A model generated the notes under the pieces. That model was given only the letters and a program-made list of their open reading frames with translations. It did not search any database and was not told where the DNA came from. A stretch of DNA of 64,000 bases from Candidatus Gastranaerophilales bacterium (lineage in GTDB: Bacteria > Cyanobacteriota > Vampirovibrionia > Gastranaerophilales > Gastranaerophilaceae): NCBI GenBank assembly GCA_016280955.1, contig JAEEHV010000065.1, positions 29,951-93,950 on the forward strand. The letters are read 5' to 3'. Positions 43,307-52,533 of the stretch are shown here, in pieces. The position numbers were made by a program, and so were the translations under genes. The stretch's first letter is position 1, and each line of letters begins with the position of its first letter.

Positions 43307-44671
43307 CTAGCGCATGTTGAGATACATCTCCACTTCGAGAGGTGTTACGTAAGTTCTGAATGTATCACATTCTTTTTCTTTTGTACTTACAAACTCATTA
43401 TAAATATGTTCACCGAGTGCATCTTTTATAATATCGTTTTTCTCTAACAGTTCCATTGCTTCTTCCAAACTTGCAGGCAGAGAATCTATCTTAGCACGTT
43501 TACGTTCTTTCTTTGTCATGTGGTAGATATTTTCTTCTATCTGAAGCGGTGGTTCAATCTTGTGTTCAACACCGTCTAAGATTGCAGCAAGAATAACAGT
43601 CAATGCTAAATACGGGTTGCAGCTCGGATCAGGTGAGCGGAGTTCAATTCTTGTTGCATTACCGCGTTTAGCCGGGACTCTTATTAATGCAGAACGGTTT
43701 GCAAGGCTCCATGCCAGATAAACAGGAGCTTCATACCCCGGAACAAGTCTTTTATAGCTGTTAATTATCGGGTTAGTAACAGCAGTAAATGATTTAACGT
43801 GTTTCAAAAGCCCGCCGATACTATAAAGAGCTTCTTTTGAAAGCTGATAAGTTTTTTCAGGTTCAAAGAACAGGTTTTTACCGTTTTTGAACAAAGAAAC
43901 ATTACAATGCATACCCGAACCGTTAATTCCGAAAATAGGTTTTGGCATAAATGTTGCAACTGCACCGTTTTGTTCAGCTATTGCAGAGACTACATACTTA
44001 AACGTCATAATATTATCAGCAGTAGTAAGAGCATCAGCATATTTAAAATCTATTTCGTGCTGACCTCTTGCAACTTCGTGGTGGCTTGCCTCTACTTCAA
44101 AGCCCATTTCTTTAAGAGTTTTAACCATTATTCTTCTGAGATTTTCACCTTTATCAGAAGGAGCTGCATCATAGTATCCTGCATTGTCATGTGTTTTAAG
44201 GATTGCAGGAATGTCGTTTTCATCTTTTTTGAAGATAAAGAACTCCGCTTCCGGTCCGACGTTCATTGTATAACCGAGCTTTTCAGCACGGGCAATCATT
44301 TTCTTCAGATTGCATCTCGGACAACCTTCAAACGGAGTTCCGTCAGGATTATAGATATCGCAGATGAACCTTGCGACTTTAACATCTTCATCACTTCTCC
44401 AAGGGATGATTGCAAAAGTTTTTAGGTCAGGATAGAAGTACATGTCTGAAGTTTCTATGCTTCTGAAACCTTTAATTGAAGAACCGTCGAGCATAATCTC
44501 ATTATTGAGTGCGCTGTCTAACTGTTCAGCCGGAATTGAAAGGTTTTTCATAATTCCGTTAATGTCGCAAAATTCAAGCTTTATAAATTCAATGTTGTTA
44601 TCTTTAACAATTTTCTTAATTTCTTCTTTTGTAAGAGTTTTTTTATAATCAATAATGCTTTTTGTACCCAT
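43307..44671 (-). CDS. glnA: glutamine synthetase type I (alpha subtype)
   Basis: The 454-residue protein carries the GSI signatures: LDGSSIKGF near residues 62-70, GPEAEFFIF, the ATP-binding KPIFGINGSGMHCNVSL, NSYKRLVPGYEAPVYLAWS and NRSALIRVP with the R-N-A-T-R-I-E-L-R-S-PDP stretch. The 397 region reads NIYHMTKKERK, not the adenylylation loop, which fits the alpha subtype controlled by feedback or protein partners. It makes glutamine from glutamate and ammonium. A consensus promoter and an AGGAG ribosome binding site precede it. amtB and glnB follow on the same strand. Confidence 0.95.
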   Translation of the reverse strand: MGTKSIIDYKKTLTKEEIKKIVKDNNIEFIKLEFCDINGIMKNLSIPAEQLDSALNNEIMLDGSSIKGFRSIETSDMYFYPDLKTFAIIPWRSDEDVKVARFICDIYNPDGTPFEGCPRCNLKKMIARAEKLGYTMNVGPEAEFFIFKKDENDIPAILKTHDNAGYYDAAPSDKGENLRRIMVKTLKEMGFEVEASHHEVARGQHEIDFKYADALTTADNIMTFKYVVSAIAEQNGAVATFMPKPIFGINGSGMHCNVSLFKNGKNLFFEPEKTYQLSKEALYSIGGLLKHVKSFTAVTNPIINSYKRLVPGYEAPVYLAWSLANRSALIRVPAKRGNATRIELRSPDPSCNPYLALTVILAAILDGVEHKIEPPLQIEENIYHMTKKERKRAKIDSLPASLEEAMELLEKNDIIKDALGEHIYNEFVSTKEKECDTFRTYVTPLEVEMYLNMR

Positions 44672-44698
44672 AGTCCTGTTCTCCTATATTACAAATTG

Positions 44699-44728
44699 AT
44701 TATATCTTGTAAGAATCAGCATTGTCAA
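44699..44728 (-). promoter_or_regulatory. consensus sigma-70 promoter of glnA
   Basis: On the minus strand TTGACA (44723-44728) and TATAAT (44699-44704), both perfect, are separated by 18 bases, about 30 bases before the ATG. No NtcA-type GTA-N8-TAC site is seen at this promoter. Confidence 0.75.
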
Positions 44729-45012
44729 AGTTACAGAACAGGTATTATTTTGTAAACATTAATAAAGAAGTTGAATAAATATTATAAAATTTTATTTGTA
44801 AATCAAAAATTTCTAATTTTTTAAAAATTTTTTGGTTTTTTATTTAATCGAGTTCAAATTTTTTATAAATTTAACTAATTTTTTTGTCATTTTACATTTC
44901 TTAATGTTAATAATCCAAAAATTTTATATAATCTATGAATCAAACAAAATCCGTTCGAGAGATTTTTAAGGTCTGTTTTTATGATATATTTGAGAAGTAA
45001 AAAGGAGCAGCC
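44729..45012. other. AT-rich spacer between divergent glnA and glycosyltransferase operons
   Basis: This stretch holds long A and T runs and no gene or clear RNA. The only element I can support is the AAAGGAG ribosome binding site just before the GTG at 45013. Confidence 0.5.
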
Positions 45013-45942
45013 GTGAGCATAAACGAAACAATAAACGAATCCGGAGTAACGGAAGTCACTGCAAACTATTTGCAGAAACCCAAAATATCAATTATTGTTC
45101 CGGTATTCAACTCTGAAAAATATATTGAAAAGTGTCTTTTATCACTCATAAACCAAACAGAAAAAGAAATAGAGATTATCATAGTCAATGATGGTTCTGA
45201 TGATAACTCTGAAAAAATTGTTACCGAATTTGCCCAAAATGATACAAGAATTGTTTATGTAAAACAAGAACACAAGCTGCAGGGAGCTGCCAGAAATACA
45301 GGCATAAATCTTGCAAGAGGTGAATATATAGGTTTTGTAGATTCTGATGACTGGGTAGATTCAGACTATTTTGAAAAATTATATTCAGCAGCAAAAAAAT
45401 ATAATTCGGATTTGGCTCTTGCCACAAATGTAAGAACCGGAAACGGAAAAACCAAAAAGCGTCTTAATATTACAAAAGAGATATTTTATACAGATTTACA
45501 GTCAAAATTTGATATCTGCAATCAATGGAAAGACGGATGTCCGACAAATAAAATATACCGCAAAGAGTTTTTGCAGAAAAATAATATTTTGTATCCTGAA
45601 AATGTTTTTTGTGAAGATAAAATTTTTACTACAAAAGCTTTATACCATGCAAACGGAATTGTAAGTGTTCCCGGAATTTATTACTATTATTACAGAAATC
45701 CCGATTCTACGGTAAAGAAAAAATATAAAACAAGTAAGTTTAAAAACGACAAAAATAATGCCAGACTGGAAGTTCTAAAATTTTTAAAAGAAAATAACGC
45801 ACAAATCCGTGATAAAGATTTTTGGGCTATAGTTAAAAGTATATATATTTTCGGAATTCCGGTTTATACCAAAAAAGAAAGTTTGCACACCGCAAGACAT
45901 TATATTTTATCGTTTATAAAAATTAAGGAAGAAAAGATTTGA
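45013..45942 (+). CDS. family 2 glycosyltransferase
   Basis: The 309-residue protein starts at a GTG behind AAAAGGAGCAG and has a 24-residue polar lead before the GT2 core. The core shows KISIIVPVFNSEKYIEKCLLSLI, IVNDGSDDNS, QGAARNTGINLARGEYIGFVDSDDW with the DSDD metal site, and CEDKIFTTKALY near residues 198-209. It is the first gene of a plus-strand operon that contains the nucleotidyltransferase, HprK-like and PqqD-like genes and four more GT2 genes. Its end overlaps the next start by four bases. Donor and acceptor are unknown. Confidence 0.9.
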   Translation: MSINETINESGVTEVTANYLQKPKISIIVPVFNSEKYIEKCLLSLINQTEKEIEIIIVNDGSDDNSEKIVTEFAQNDTRIVYVKQEHKLQGAARNTGINLARGEYIGFVDSDDWVDSDYFEKLYSAAKKYNSDLALATNVRTGNGKTKKRLNITKEIFYTDLQSKFDICNQWKDGCPTNKIYRKEFLQKNNILYPENVFCEDKIFTTKALYHANGIVSVPGIYYYYYRNPDSTVKKKYKTSKFKNDKNNARLEVLKFLKENNAQIRDKDFWAIVKSIYIFGIPVYTKKESLHTARHYILSFIKIKEEKI

Positions 45943-47120
45943 TAGAGGACAATTATAACGTACTTCAGATACTAAAAAACAATAAAAATGCTGCAAGTGT
46001 TGAGGAGCTTACAAGCATTATTCTTGACGGCTTGAAATCTGAAGTTATTTCAAAATCCGAAGAAACATTGTTGAACCTGATTTTTTCCGAAACAACATCT
46101 CAGGAAAATCTGGACAACTTCTTAAAACAGTGGGATATTGAAGTTGTAGGCGGGCATAAAGCACTTTTGCTTTCTTATTTTATGAAAATGCATCCCGAAC
46201 TTAAATTTTCTGATTATGTTGCACCGAGATTAAAGGGACTGCTGCAGTTTTTCAGGTTTAAAAATATGAAACTGATTTCCCATTACACAAAAATCTGTAA
46301 CGAACTAAAAAAGTCCGATATAGAATTTTTAATCTTTAAAGGAGGTTGTATAAAACACCTGAGACCTGAATATCCAAGGATAATGGGAGATATTGATATT
46401 CTGGTTCATGAAAAAGATTATATTAAAGCTGGCAAAATTGTTGAACAATTGGGTTATGATACCGCATGGGATATTCACAGCATTGATATCCACCCAAAAG
46501 ACAGTGAAGAAGGCATTATGGATATTCATAAATATATAATAATGCAATCGGACAAAGAAAAAGCCTTTATACCCGATTTATTTAAAAGAGCCACAAAGCA
46601 GAATGTTTTTGGTATTCCTGCCTTGGTACCGTGTAATGAAGATTTATTATTTATAACACTTGTTAATCTCGTCAGAAACTTAAGGAATAAAACAAGCTAT
46701 TCAGGTATCCCGTACACACTGTTTGACTGCAAATTTTTAATCGATTCAAAGCCTGATTTTGACTGGAATATTGTTATTCAAAACTCTAAAAAGACAAAAA
46801 CAGAAAATCACGTTTATTTTGCCATACAATTTATAAACGGAATTGTCCCTAATTTATTACCTGAAAAAATAAAATATGATACTTTTTTTGAAAAAGAATT
46901 TGAAAAATATTGTATTCTTTTAACATATCAAAGATTTTATTTGTGGGAGATGAAACAAAAAAGCCATCAAATGAAAATCAAAGATATCTTTTCAAGTTTT
47001 GAATTTTTTAGGGAATACTTAAAATTAAAACCAAAATATTTTATTTTAAAACTGGGAATTATAAGAAAAAATCCTGTTTTTGCTAAAATAATATTGAGAA
47101 GGGCAGGGCTTTTTGCATGA
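45939..47120 (+). CDS. NTP_transf_5-type nucleotidyltransferase of an HPr-kinase-like/PqqD-like cassette
   Basis: The 393-residue protein has the nucleotidyltransferase-fold core KGGCIKHLRPEYPRIMGDIDILV, with the KGG at 134-136 and the D-I-D metal-binding pair at 151-153. A helical domain follows. The family is often called uncharacterised nucleotidyltransferase (PF14907-like) and is known to co-occur with PqqD-like proteins and HPr-kinase-related proteins, which are the next two genes here. The start is an ATG-alternative codon overlapping the upstream gene by four bases; the HprK-like gene overlaps its end by four. The target (protein, peptide or sugar) is unknown. Confidence 0.8.
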   Translation: MIEDNYNVLQILKNNKNAASVEELTSIILDGLKSEVISKSEETLLNLIFSETTSQENLDNFLKQWDIEVVGGHKALLLSYFMKMHPELKFSDYVAPRLKGLLQFFRFKNMKLISHYTKICNELKKSDIEFLIFKGGCIKHLRPEYPRIMGDIDILVHEKDYIKAGKIVEQLGYDTAWDIHSIDIHPKDSEEGIMDIHKYIIMQSDKEKAFIPDLFKRATKQNVFGIPALVPCNEDLLFITLVNLVRNLRNKTSYSGIPYTLFDCKFLIDSKPDFDWNIVIQNSKKTKTENHVYFAIQFINGIVPNLLPEKIKYDTFFEKEFEKYCILLTYQRFYLWEMKQKSHQMKIKDIFSSFEFFREYLKLKPKYFILKLGIIRKNPVFAKIILRRAGLFA

Positions 47121-48244
47121 GAATCGATAATCCGGCAAAAGAAAAACTAAAAGAATATAATGATAATTTGCTTAAATATATTAAAGCAAATTATAGTCTG
47201 GTAAAAACATATTACCTTGACCTGGGAGTAAAAATTATTCGTTTGCTTTGCTATTCGGAAGAATTTATTCCGCACATTCAAAAGCAGCTTACATATACTC
47301 TTAAAGATAAAGCTGACAGGTTTGATGCAACAGTTGTTCTTTGGCAGGAAAAAAATATAAAACAAATCTACAAGCATATTATGCCGGAATTAAACCCAAG
47401 AAATAATTTGAAACGCAGAATTGAAATATTAACAAAACAGTGTAATTCATTTGATGACATGTGGATTTTCGATAAAAATTATTCCACGATGAAACCTCTG
47501 TTAAGTATTGATTTATTTCAGAATATTGTTAATTCCTATGACGAAGAAAACCAAACATATTATTACGGTGTGGAAAACCTTGAACCGGAAGAATTTATTA
47601 AGCAAGGGCATATTTTTGTTCAAATACTCAACAATATTTTAAAAACAGAAAATACAAACCTAGTGCATGGTGCCTGCATCGGCTTAAATAACAAAGGTAT
47701 TTTATTATGCGCAAGAGGACAGAGGGGTAAATCTACTCTTGCAGTTTTAGCTATGATGGAGGGTTTTGAATACGTTTCAGATGATTATTTAACCTTGGAA
47801 AAAGAAGGAGAAAACCTTTTTGCACATCCTATTTATTCAATAATTACACTTTCACCAAGGATGTATAACGAGCTTTATGACAGACTGGAAAACTCACGGT
47901 TTGTGTCTAACAATGCAAGAAAAGACAAATATGTCATAAATATTTCCAATTTCCATAATCAATTTAAGAAAAAATACCCTGTTAAATTGTGTATGTTTCC
48001 GGAGATTGTTTCGGATAAAGAACCATCCGTCAAAGAGTGTTCCGTTCAGGAAAAAGGCAGAGCCATTACTCACCTTGTACACTCAACCGTTTTTCAGATG
48101 AATGACAGGCACGATATGAAAACTATAAAAAAATTAATCAGCATGGTTAAAGAATTTCGTTTTTATAAAATATGTTTGTGCAATGATATATATAAGAATG
48201 TGGAGTGCTTAAAAGATTTTATAAAGGAGTATAACAATGGCTAA
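47117..48244 (+). CDS. HPr-kinase-related P-loop protein
   Basis: The 375-residue protein has a unique N-terminal domain of about 180 residues. A HprK/PEPCK-like ATP-binding core follows: VHGACIGLNNKGILLCARGQRGKSTLAVLAM, with P-loop GQRGKST at 201-207 and a preceding His184, then YVSDDYLTL with the acidic pair at 222-223. Related proteins (HprK-related kinase A) occur with a PqqD-like protein and a nucleotidyltransferase, as here. In lasso-peptide clusters, HprK relatives phosphorylate peptides. No HPr protein is seen nearby, so regulation of sugar uptake is unlikely. Substrate unknown. Overlaps the PqqD-like gene by eight bases. Confidence 0.82.
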   Translation: MRIDNPAKEKLKEYNDNLLKYIKANYSLVKTYYLDLGVKIIRLLCYSEEFIPHIQKQLTYTLKDKADRFDATVVLWQEKNIKQIYKHIMPELNPRNNLKRRIEILTKQCNSFDDMWIFDKNYSTMKPLLSIDLFQNIVNSYDEENQTYYYGVENLEPEEFIKQGHIFVQILNNILKTENTNLVHGACIGLNNKGILLCARGQRGKSTLAVLAMMEGFEYVSDDYLTLEKEGENLFAHPIYSIITLSPRMYNELYDRLENSRFVSNNARKDKYVINISNFHNQFKKKYPVKLCMFPEIVSDKEPSVKECSVQEKGRAITHLVHSTVFQMNDRHDMKTIKKLISMVKEFRFYKICLCNDIYKNVECLKDFIKEYNNG

Positions 48245-48698
48245 TTACCAATTAAATGAAACGAAAATGTTTGCTGATATCACAGACGGAATTGCAATAG
48301 TAATTAATTCCGAAACAGGAATATACTACGGAATGAATGCTTTTGGAACACAAGTGTACGAAAATCTGGCACAAGGTGTTTCCACAGAAAAAATTTGGGA
48401 AAAAATAAAAACACTCGGAACAGAAGAAGATAATTTTAAAGCATTTATAGATGCAATGCTTGAGAAAGAAATTTTGCTTTCCGGCACAGATTCGGGAGCG
48501 GAAGTAAACATAGATGAAGCTATTGCCAAAGAAGACAATTATATCCTTGAACTTAAAGAATACAACGATGCCCAGGAACTTCTGCTTGCCGATCCGATTC
48601 ACGAAGTTAAAGAGGAAGAAGGCTGGAGCCCTGAAAAATCTTCTCTTAATGAAGATAAAGAAGATGTTGCCCGTCGTGAAGCAAAAATGGAAGGGTAA
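48237..48698 (+). CDS. PqqD-like peptide-binding protein with acidic C-terminal tail
   Basis: The 153-residue protein has a PqqD-type winged-helix fold in its first 80 residues (DGIAIVINSETGIYYGMNAFGTQVYENLAQGVSTEKIWEKI), the domain that binds leader peptides in RiPP systems. A charged, acidic tail of about 70 residues follows (DPIHEVKEEEGWSPEKSSL and beyond) that ordinary 90-residue PqqD proteins lack. It starts within the end of the HprK-like gene, behind ATAAAGGAGT. No separate precursor peptide is visible, so the tail itself could be a client or anchoring segment. This is inference. Confidence 0.82.
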   Translation: MANYQLNETKMFADITDGIAIVINSETGIYYGMNAFGTQVYENLAQGVSTEKIWEKIKTLGTEEDNFKAFIDAMLEKEILLSGTDSGAEVNIDEAIAKEDNYILELKEYNDAQELLLADPIHEVKEEEGWSPEKSSLNEDKEDVARREAKMEG

Positions 48699-48729
48699 AG
48701 AGGTAAAGTAAAGGGGTAAGTATTAAAAA

Positions 48730-49710
48730 ATGCCTAAAGTGTCCGTTATTATACCTGTTTATAATGTTGAAAAATATCTTCCAAAGTGTCTGGATAGTGT
48801 AATTAACCAAACATTAGAAGATATTGAGATAATATGCATTAACGATTGCTCAACGGACGGAAGTTTGACAATACTAAAAGAGTTTGCCTCAAAAGATAAA
48901 AGAATAAAAATCATAGATTTTGAAGTAAACAAAGGCGTTGGCTTTGCAAGGAATACCGGAATTGACAAAGCGAGCGGAGAATATATTAGTTTTCTAGACC
49001 CTGATGACTGGTGGGAACCGGCTTTTGCAGCAAAAACATATAATAAAATAACGGAAAATGACGCAGATATTGTACAATTTGCTCATAATCGCTATACAGA
49101 TAAGAAAATACAATATGACATAGTTAACAAAATTCAAAATGTTATTAACGGAATCAATTATAATGAATATTTTTGTGATTTTGTAAATTTGGTTTGGGAT
49201 AAAATATATAAAACTTCTTTTATTAAAAATAATGATATAAAATTCCCGTTGAATATTCATCCGACGGAAGATGTTCTATTTGTGCTGGAGTGTTTTTCCT
49301 ATAAACCGAAAGTTGTATTTTTGCCTGAATGTTTATGTAATTATCGTATAGACAGAGATGGTTCGGCTATGAAAAAATACGATAAATTGGTTATTAACCA
49401 AATTCAAGCTGCAAAAATTTTGTTTCAAAGCGATTTTTTTAAAAACTCTGATGATGAATATAAGAAATTATGTATTCAAAAACTCTTTGGCGGAATAGTA
49501 TATTTTTGTATTTTAACCATTCGCAAAAATAGTCCCATGAAAGTCTATTTATCGGAGCTAAGAGATTTTGTAACAAATATTACTGATTATATTTCAAAAG
49601 AATTGGTTTATAATAACAAAGAATTTAAAACACTAATAAATTTTGTTAATATTCATAACAAGCAGAAAGAAAAACATGACAAAAGTTTCTGTGATAATAC
49701 CTGTCTATAA
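48730..49710 (+). CDS. family 2 glycosyltransferase
   Basis: The 326-residue protein has a standard GT2 core (KVSVIIPVYNVEKYLPKCLDSVI, CINDCSTDGS, NKGVGFARNTGI, and a D-P-D-D site in SFLDPDDWW rather than DSDD). The first 90 residues are very similar to those of the next gene, so the two are tandem duplicates. The C-terminal half is helical. It starts 31 bases after the PqqD-like stop, across a G-rich GGGGTAAG spacer, and its end overlaps the next gene by 35 bases. Confidence 0.9.
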   Translation: MPKVSVIIPVYNVEKYLPKCLDSVINQTLEDIEIICINDCSTDGSLTILKEFASKDKRIKIIDFEVNKGVGFARNTGIDKASGEYISFLDPDDWWEPAFAAKTYNKITENDADIVQFAHNRYTDKKIQYDIVNKIQNVINGINYNEYFCDFVNLVWDKIYKTSFIKNNDIKFPLNIHPTEDVLFVLECFSYKPKVVFLPECLCNYRIDRDGSAMKKYDKLVINQIQAAKILFQSDFFKNSDDEYKKLCIQKLFGGIVYFCILTIRKNSPMKVYLSELRDFVTNITDYISKELVYNNKEFKTLINFVNIHNKQKEKHDKSFCDNTCL

Positions 49711-51550
49711 TACCGAAAAATATCTTCCGAAATGTCTGGATAGTATAATCAATCAATCATTAGATGATATTGAAATAATCTGCATTAATGACTGTTCGAC
49801 TGACAGAAGTTTGGAAATACTAAAATACTATGTCCAAAAAGACAAAAGAATAAAACTAATTAATTTACCCCAAAATAAAGGTGTCGGATATGCAAGAAAT
49901 ATCGGCATAGATAATGCAAACGGTGAATACATAGGCTTTGTCGATTCTGACGATTTTATTGATTTGAATTTCTTGGAAAAATTATATATAAAAGCCAATG
50001 AAACAAAAGCAGATGCAGCAAAAGGGAATATTTATAATTATGATATTAATTCCGGTAAATCAGAATTAACTGATTTTTATAAAATGAATGAAAAAATAAG
50101 AAAGAATAAAGCTTATTTTTACTATGGTTTCACAAGCGCAATATACAAAAAAAAATTTCTGGACAAATATGAAATAAGATTTCCCGAAGGAATAAAATAT
50201 TTTGAGGACCCCTATTTCAGTATAAAAGCCTGTATAAATTACAGTAAAGTTACCTTTGATAACAGTGCTAAATATTATTATTCACAGTATAAACATAATT
50301 CTGTCTCAACTCATGCAATTCTTGAAAACTTTAAAGATTTTAAAACTATCGGATTAAAAATATTTGATTTACTGAATGAAACCAATGTATCCCCAAAATC
50401 ATATCATATAATTGCCTCTTTTTTGTTTAATTTTGTAATAAGCAATTACCATAATGCTAATATAAATGAAAACATTAGAGAATCTTTATTTGGTATAATC
50501 ATAGAATTTTTATTTATTTCTAAATACAACCAGACAATCCCCAATATAATTTACAGGAAGTTTACAGAAGAAGTATGTAAATACAAATACTATGATTTAA
50601 TTTTAAAATATTATAAAAAATACGATTATCTGAACAAAAATCAGAATATAGTCAAAATTCTTATAAGTTATATAAAGCCGTCATTTTTATTTAAAACAGA
50701 TATTTTAACACCGATTCATCTGGGCAGGTCAGTAGAAAAAGAAATTTCAAAAGACGGAATTGCAAACGATAATGATATAAAATGGCTTCATAAAAATTGT
50801 GTGGGAGATGACGATTTTGACGGCAACATTTCATATTTAAACCGCAGAGTGGGCTTTTTTACAGGAACTTTTTGGGCCTGGAAAAATTATGAAAAATTGG
50901 GCAATCCAGAATACTTTGGTTCTATGGGATACAGAAGATTATTGTTTCCTTGTTGTTTAAATAATATTGAAAAATATGACTTAATAATCCCAAAGAAAAA
51001 ATTTTTTAGAGAAACACTGAAATTACAGATGATAAAATGCCATGGAAAACTATTTTATGATATTATGATTGATACTATTGAACATGTTTATCCTGACGAT
51101 GCAGATAATGTAAAATTCTATTTTAATAGGCATTCCGGATATTTTGCCGAAATGTACATTATGAAAAAAGAAATATTTTTTGAATTCTGTAACTGGATGT
51201 TAAAAATATTAAATTATCTTGTAAAAAAATATCCTAATGCTATATCTGTTCCGCAAGAGGAATCCTGCGGTGTAGAAACACTGCTTAAAAATTTTATAGG
51301 TCATGACCTTGATTTATCTGATAAAGAAACCGATATAAGAGATTTTGCTTTTATTATAGAAAGGTTAACCGGATATTTTTTATATAAATTAACTTGTAAT
51401 AAAATTTATAAATATAACGAAGTTTATATTTTTGAGCCTGATTATATCAGTTCAATATGTGAAAAAGAAAATTATAAAGCACTCGTTTTAAACAAAATGA
51501 GGCAAAATGTATTAAGTTCGCTAAAAAGAGGTAACACAACAGAAAAATGA
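49676..51550 (+). CDS. two-domain glycosyltransferase (GT2 plus DUF4422-like)
   Basis: The start is the ATG at 49676, which opens on MTKVSVIIPVYNTEKYLPKC like the paralogue upstream; an in-frame ATG 33 bases earlier adds an unlikely leader. The 624-residue protein joins a GT2 domain (residues 1-230, with a DSDD site) to a C-terminal domain of the DUF4422 type (TPIHLGRSVEKEISKDGI, FFTGTFWAWKNY, YFGSMGYRRL, PQEESCGVE). The latter is a putative second glycosyltransferase. It overlaps its neighbours at both ends, so it is coupled. It may add two consecutive sugars. Confidence 0.87.
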   Translation: MTKVSVIIPVYNTEKYLPKCLDSIINQSLDDIEIICINDCSTDRSLEILKYYVQKDKRIKLINLPQNKGVGYARNIGIDNANGEYIGFVDSDDFIDLNFLEKLYIKANETKADAAKGNIYNYDINSGKSELTDFYKMNEKIRKNKAYFYYGFTSAIYKKKFLDKYEIRFPEGIKYFEDPYFSIKACINYSKVTFDNSAKYYYSQYKHNSVSTHAILENFKDFKTIGLKIFDLLNETNVSPKSYHIIASFLFNFVISNYHNANINENIRESLFGIIIEFLFISKYNQTIPNIIYRKFTEEVCKYKYYDLILKYYKKYDYLNKNQNIVKILISYIKPSFLFKTDILTPIHLGRSVEKEISKDGIANDNDIKWLHKNCVGDDDFDGNISYLNRRVGFFTGTFWAWKNYEKLGNPEYFGSMGYRRLLFPCCLNNIEKYDLIIPKKKFFRETLKLQMIKCHGKLFYDIMIDTIEHVYPDDADNVKFYFNRHSGYFAEMYIMKKEIFFEFCNWMLKILNYLVKKYPNAISVPQEESCGVETLLKNFIGHDLDLSDKETDIRDFAFIIERLTGYFLYKLTCNKIYKYNEVYIFEPDYISSICEKENYKALVLNKMRQNVLSSLKRGNTTEK

Positions 51551-52533
51551 TGAAAAAAGTATCAGTAATAATTCCCGTGTTTAACGGGGAAAAATATTTA
51601 GCCAAAACACTTAATAGTGTCCTTAATCAAACTTTTAAGGATTTTGAAGTTATTTGTATTAATGATAAGTCACAGGATAATACTTCAGAAATACTTAAAG
51701 AATATTCCCAAAAAGATGACAGAATTATGGTTATAACCAACTATGAAAACGTAGGTGCCGCAAGAACAAGAAATGTCGGTATTGATATGGCAGAAGGTGA
51801 ATACATATATTTTCTTGATGCAGATGATTATATTGACGAAAAATATCTCGAATGTATGGTTAACAAAATCGAACAGAAACAATGTGATGTTATCCTGAAT
51901 TTATCAATTATGAATGAAAGTAACGGACACAGTGTTGCATACCACCATCCGTCCATGCCGGAGATTAAAAAAGAGGGCGAATATCTGGATAATATCAGAA
52001 CAATCCATGATGCACCCTGTTTTATTTGGGCAAGAATGTACAGAAAATCTTTCCTTAATGAACACAATCTGCGGTTTTTGAACATTCACGCAACAGATGA
52101 TGTTGTTTTTAACACAATTGTCAACATGTATCTGGACAGAACTTTTGTATTTTATGGTGAAAAATATCACTACACGGTTAATAATACCTCTGTCACGGGA
52201 GTTGCAAAAGCGGTTGATGACAGAGATTTGCAGCATATAAAAGCTCATTCGATGATTTATGATTATTTAAAAGAACATAACAAACTTAATCCCAAACTAA
52301 AACTGTTTAGAGTTTACCCGTTTATAAAAGTTGACACCAACGAAAAATTTGAGTTTTACAAAGCATTCTTTAAAAAAATTGAAGCTGATTTTTATATAAA
52401 TGAAAACATTTATAACGAAATAGAAAAGTATTTTGCATACAGTTTGTTAAATTCATCAAACTATGAAGAATATCTAAAAAATTACAACAAAGTTGTAACA
52501 ATGGGATTTCTGAGAAGAGGAGCAAATAAATAA
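51547..52533 (+). CDS. family 2 glycosyltransferase
   Basis: The 328-residue protein has KVSVIIPVFNGEKYLAKTLNSVL, CINDKSQDNTS, VGAARTRNVGIDMAEGEYIYFLDADDYI with a D-A-D-D site, and a helical C-terminal half. It overlaps the two-domain enzyme by four bases (ATGA-type) and the following gene by one (TAATG). Donor unknown; the gene order suggests sequential sugar addition in one glycan. Confidence 0.9.
   Translation: MMKKVSVIIPVFNGEKYLAKTLNSVLNQTFKDFEVICINDKSQDNTSEILKEYSQKDDRIMVITNYENVGAARTRNVGIDMAEGEYIYFLDADDYIDEKYLECMVNKIEQKQCDVILNLSIMNESNGHSVAYHHPSMPEIKKEGEYLDNIRTIHDAPCFIWARMYRKSFLNEHNLRFLNIHATDDVVFNTIVNMYLDRTFVFYGEKYHYTVNNTSVTGVAKAVDDRDLQHIKAHSMIYDYLKEHNKLNPKLKLFRVYPFIKVDTNEKFEFYKAFFKKIEADFYINENIYNEIEKYFAYSLLNSSNYEEYLKNYNKVVTMGFLRRGANK

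Noticed and set aside
44671..45013. NtcA-type site at the glnA promoter
   Set aside because: No GTA-N8-TAC spacing fits; only the consensus sigma-70 promoter is supported.
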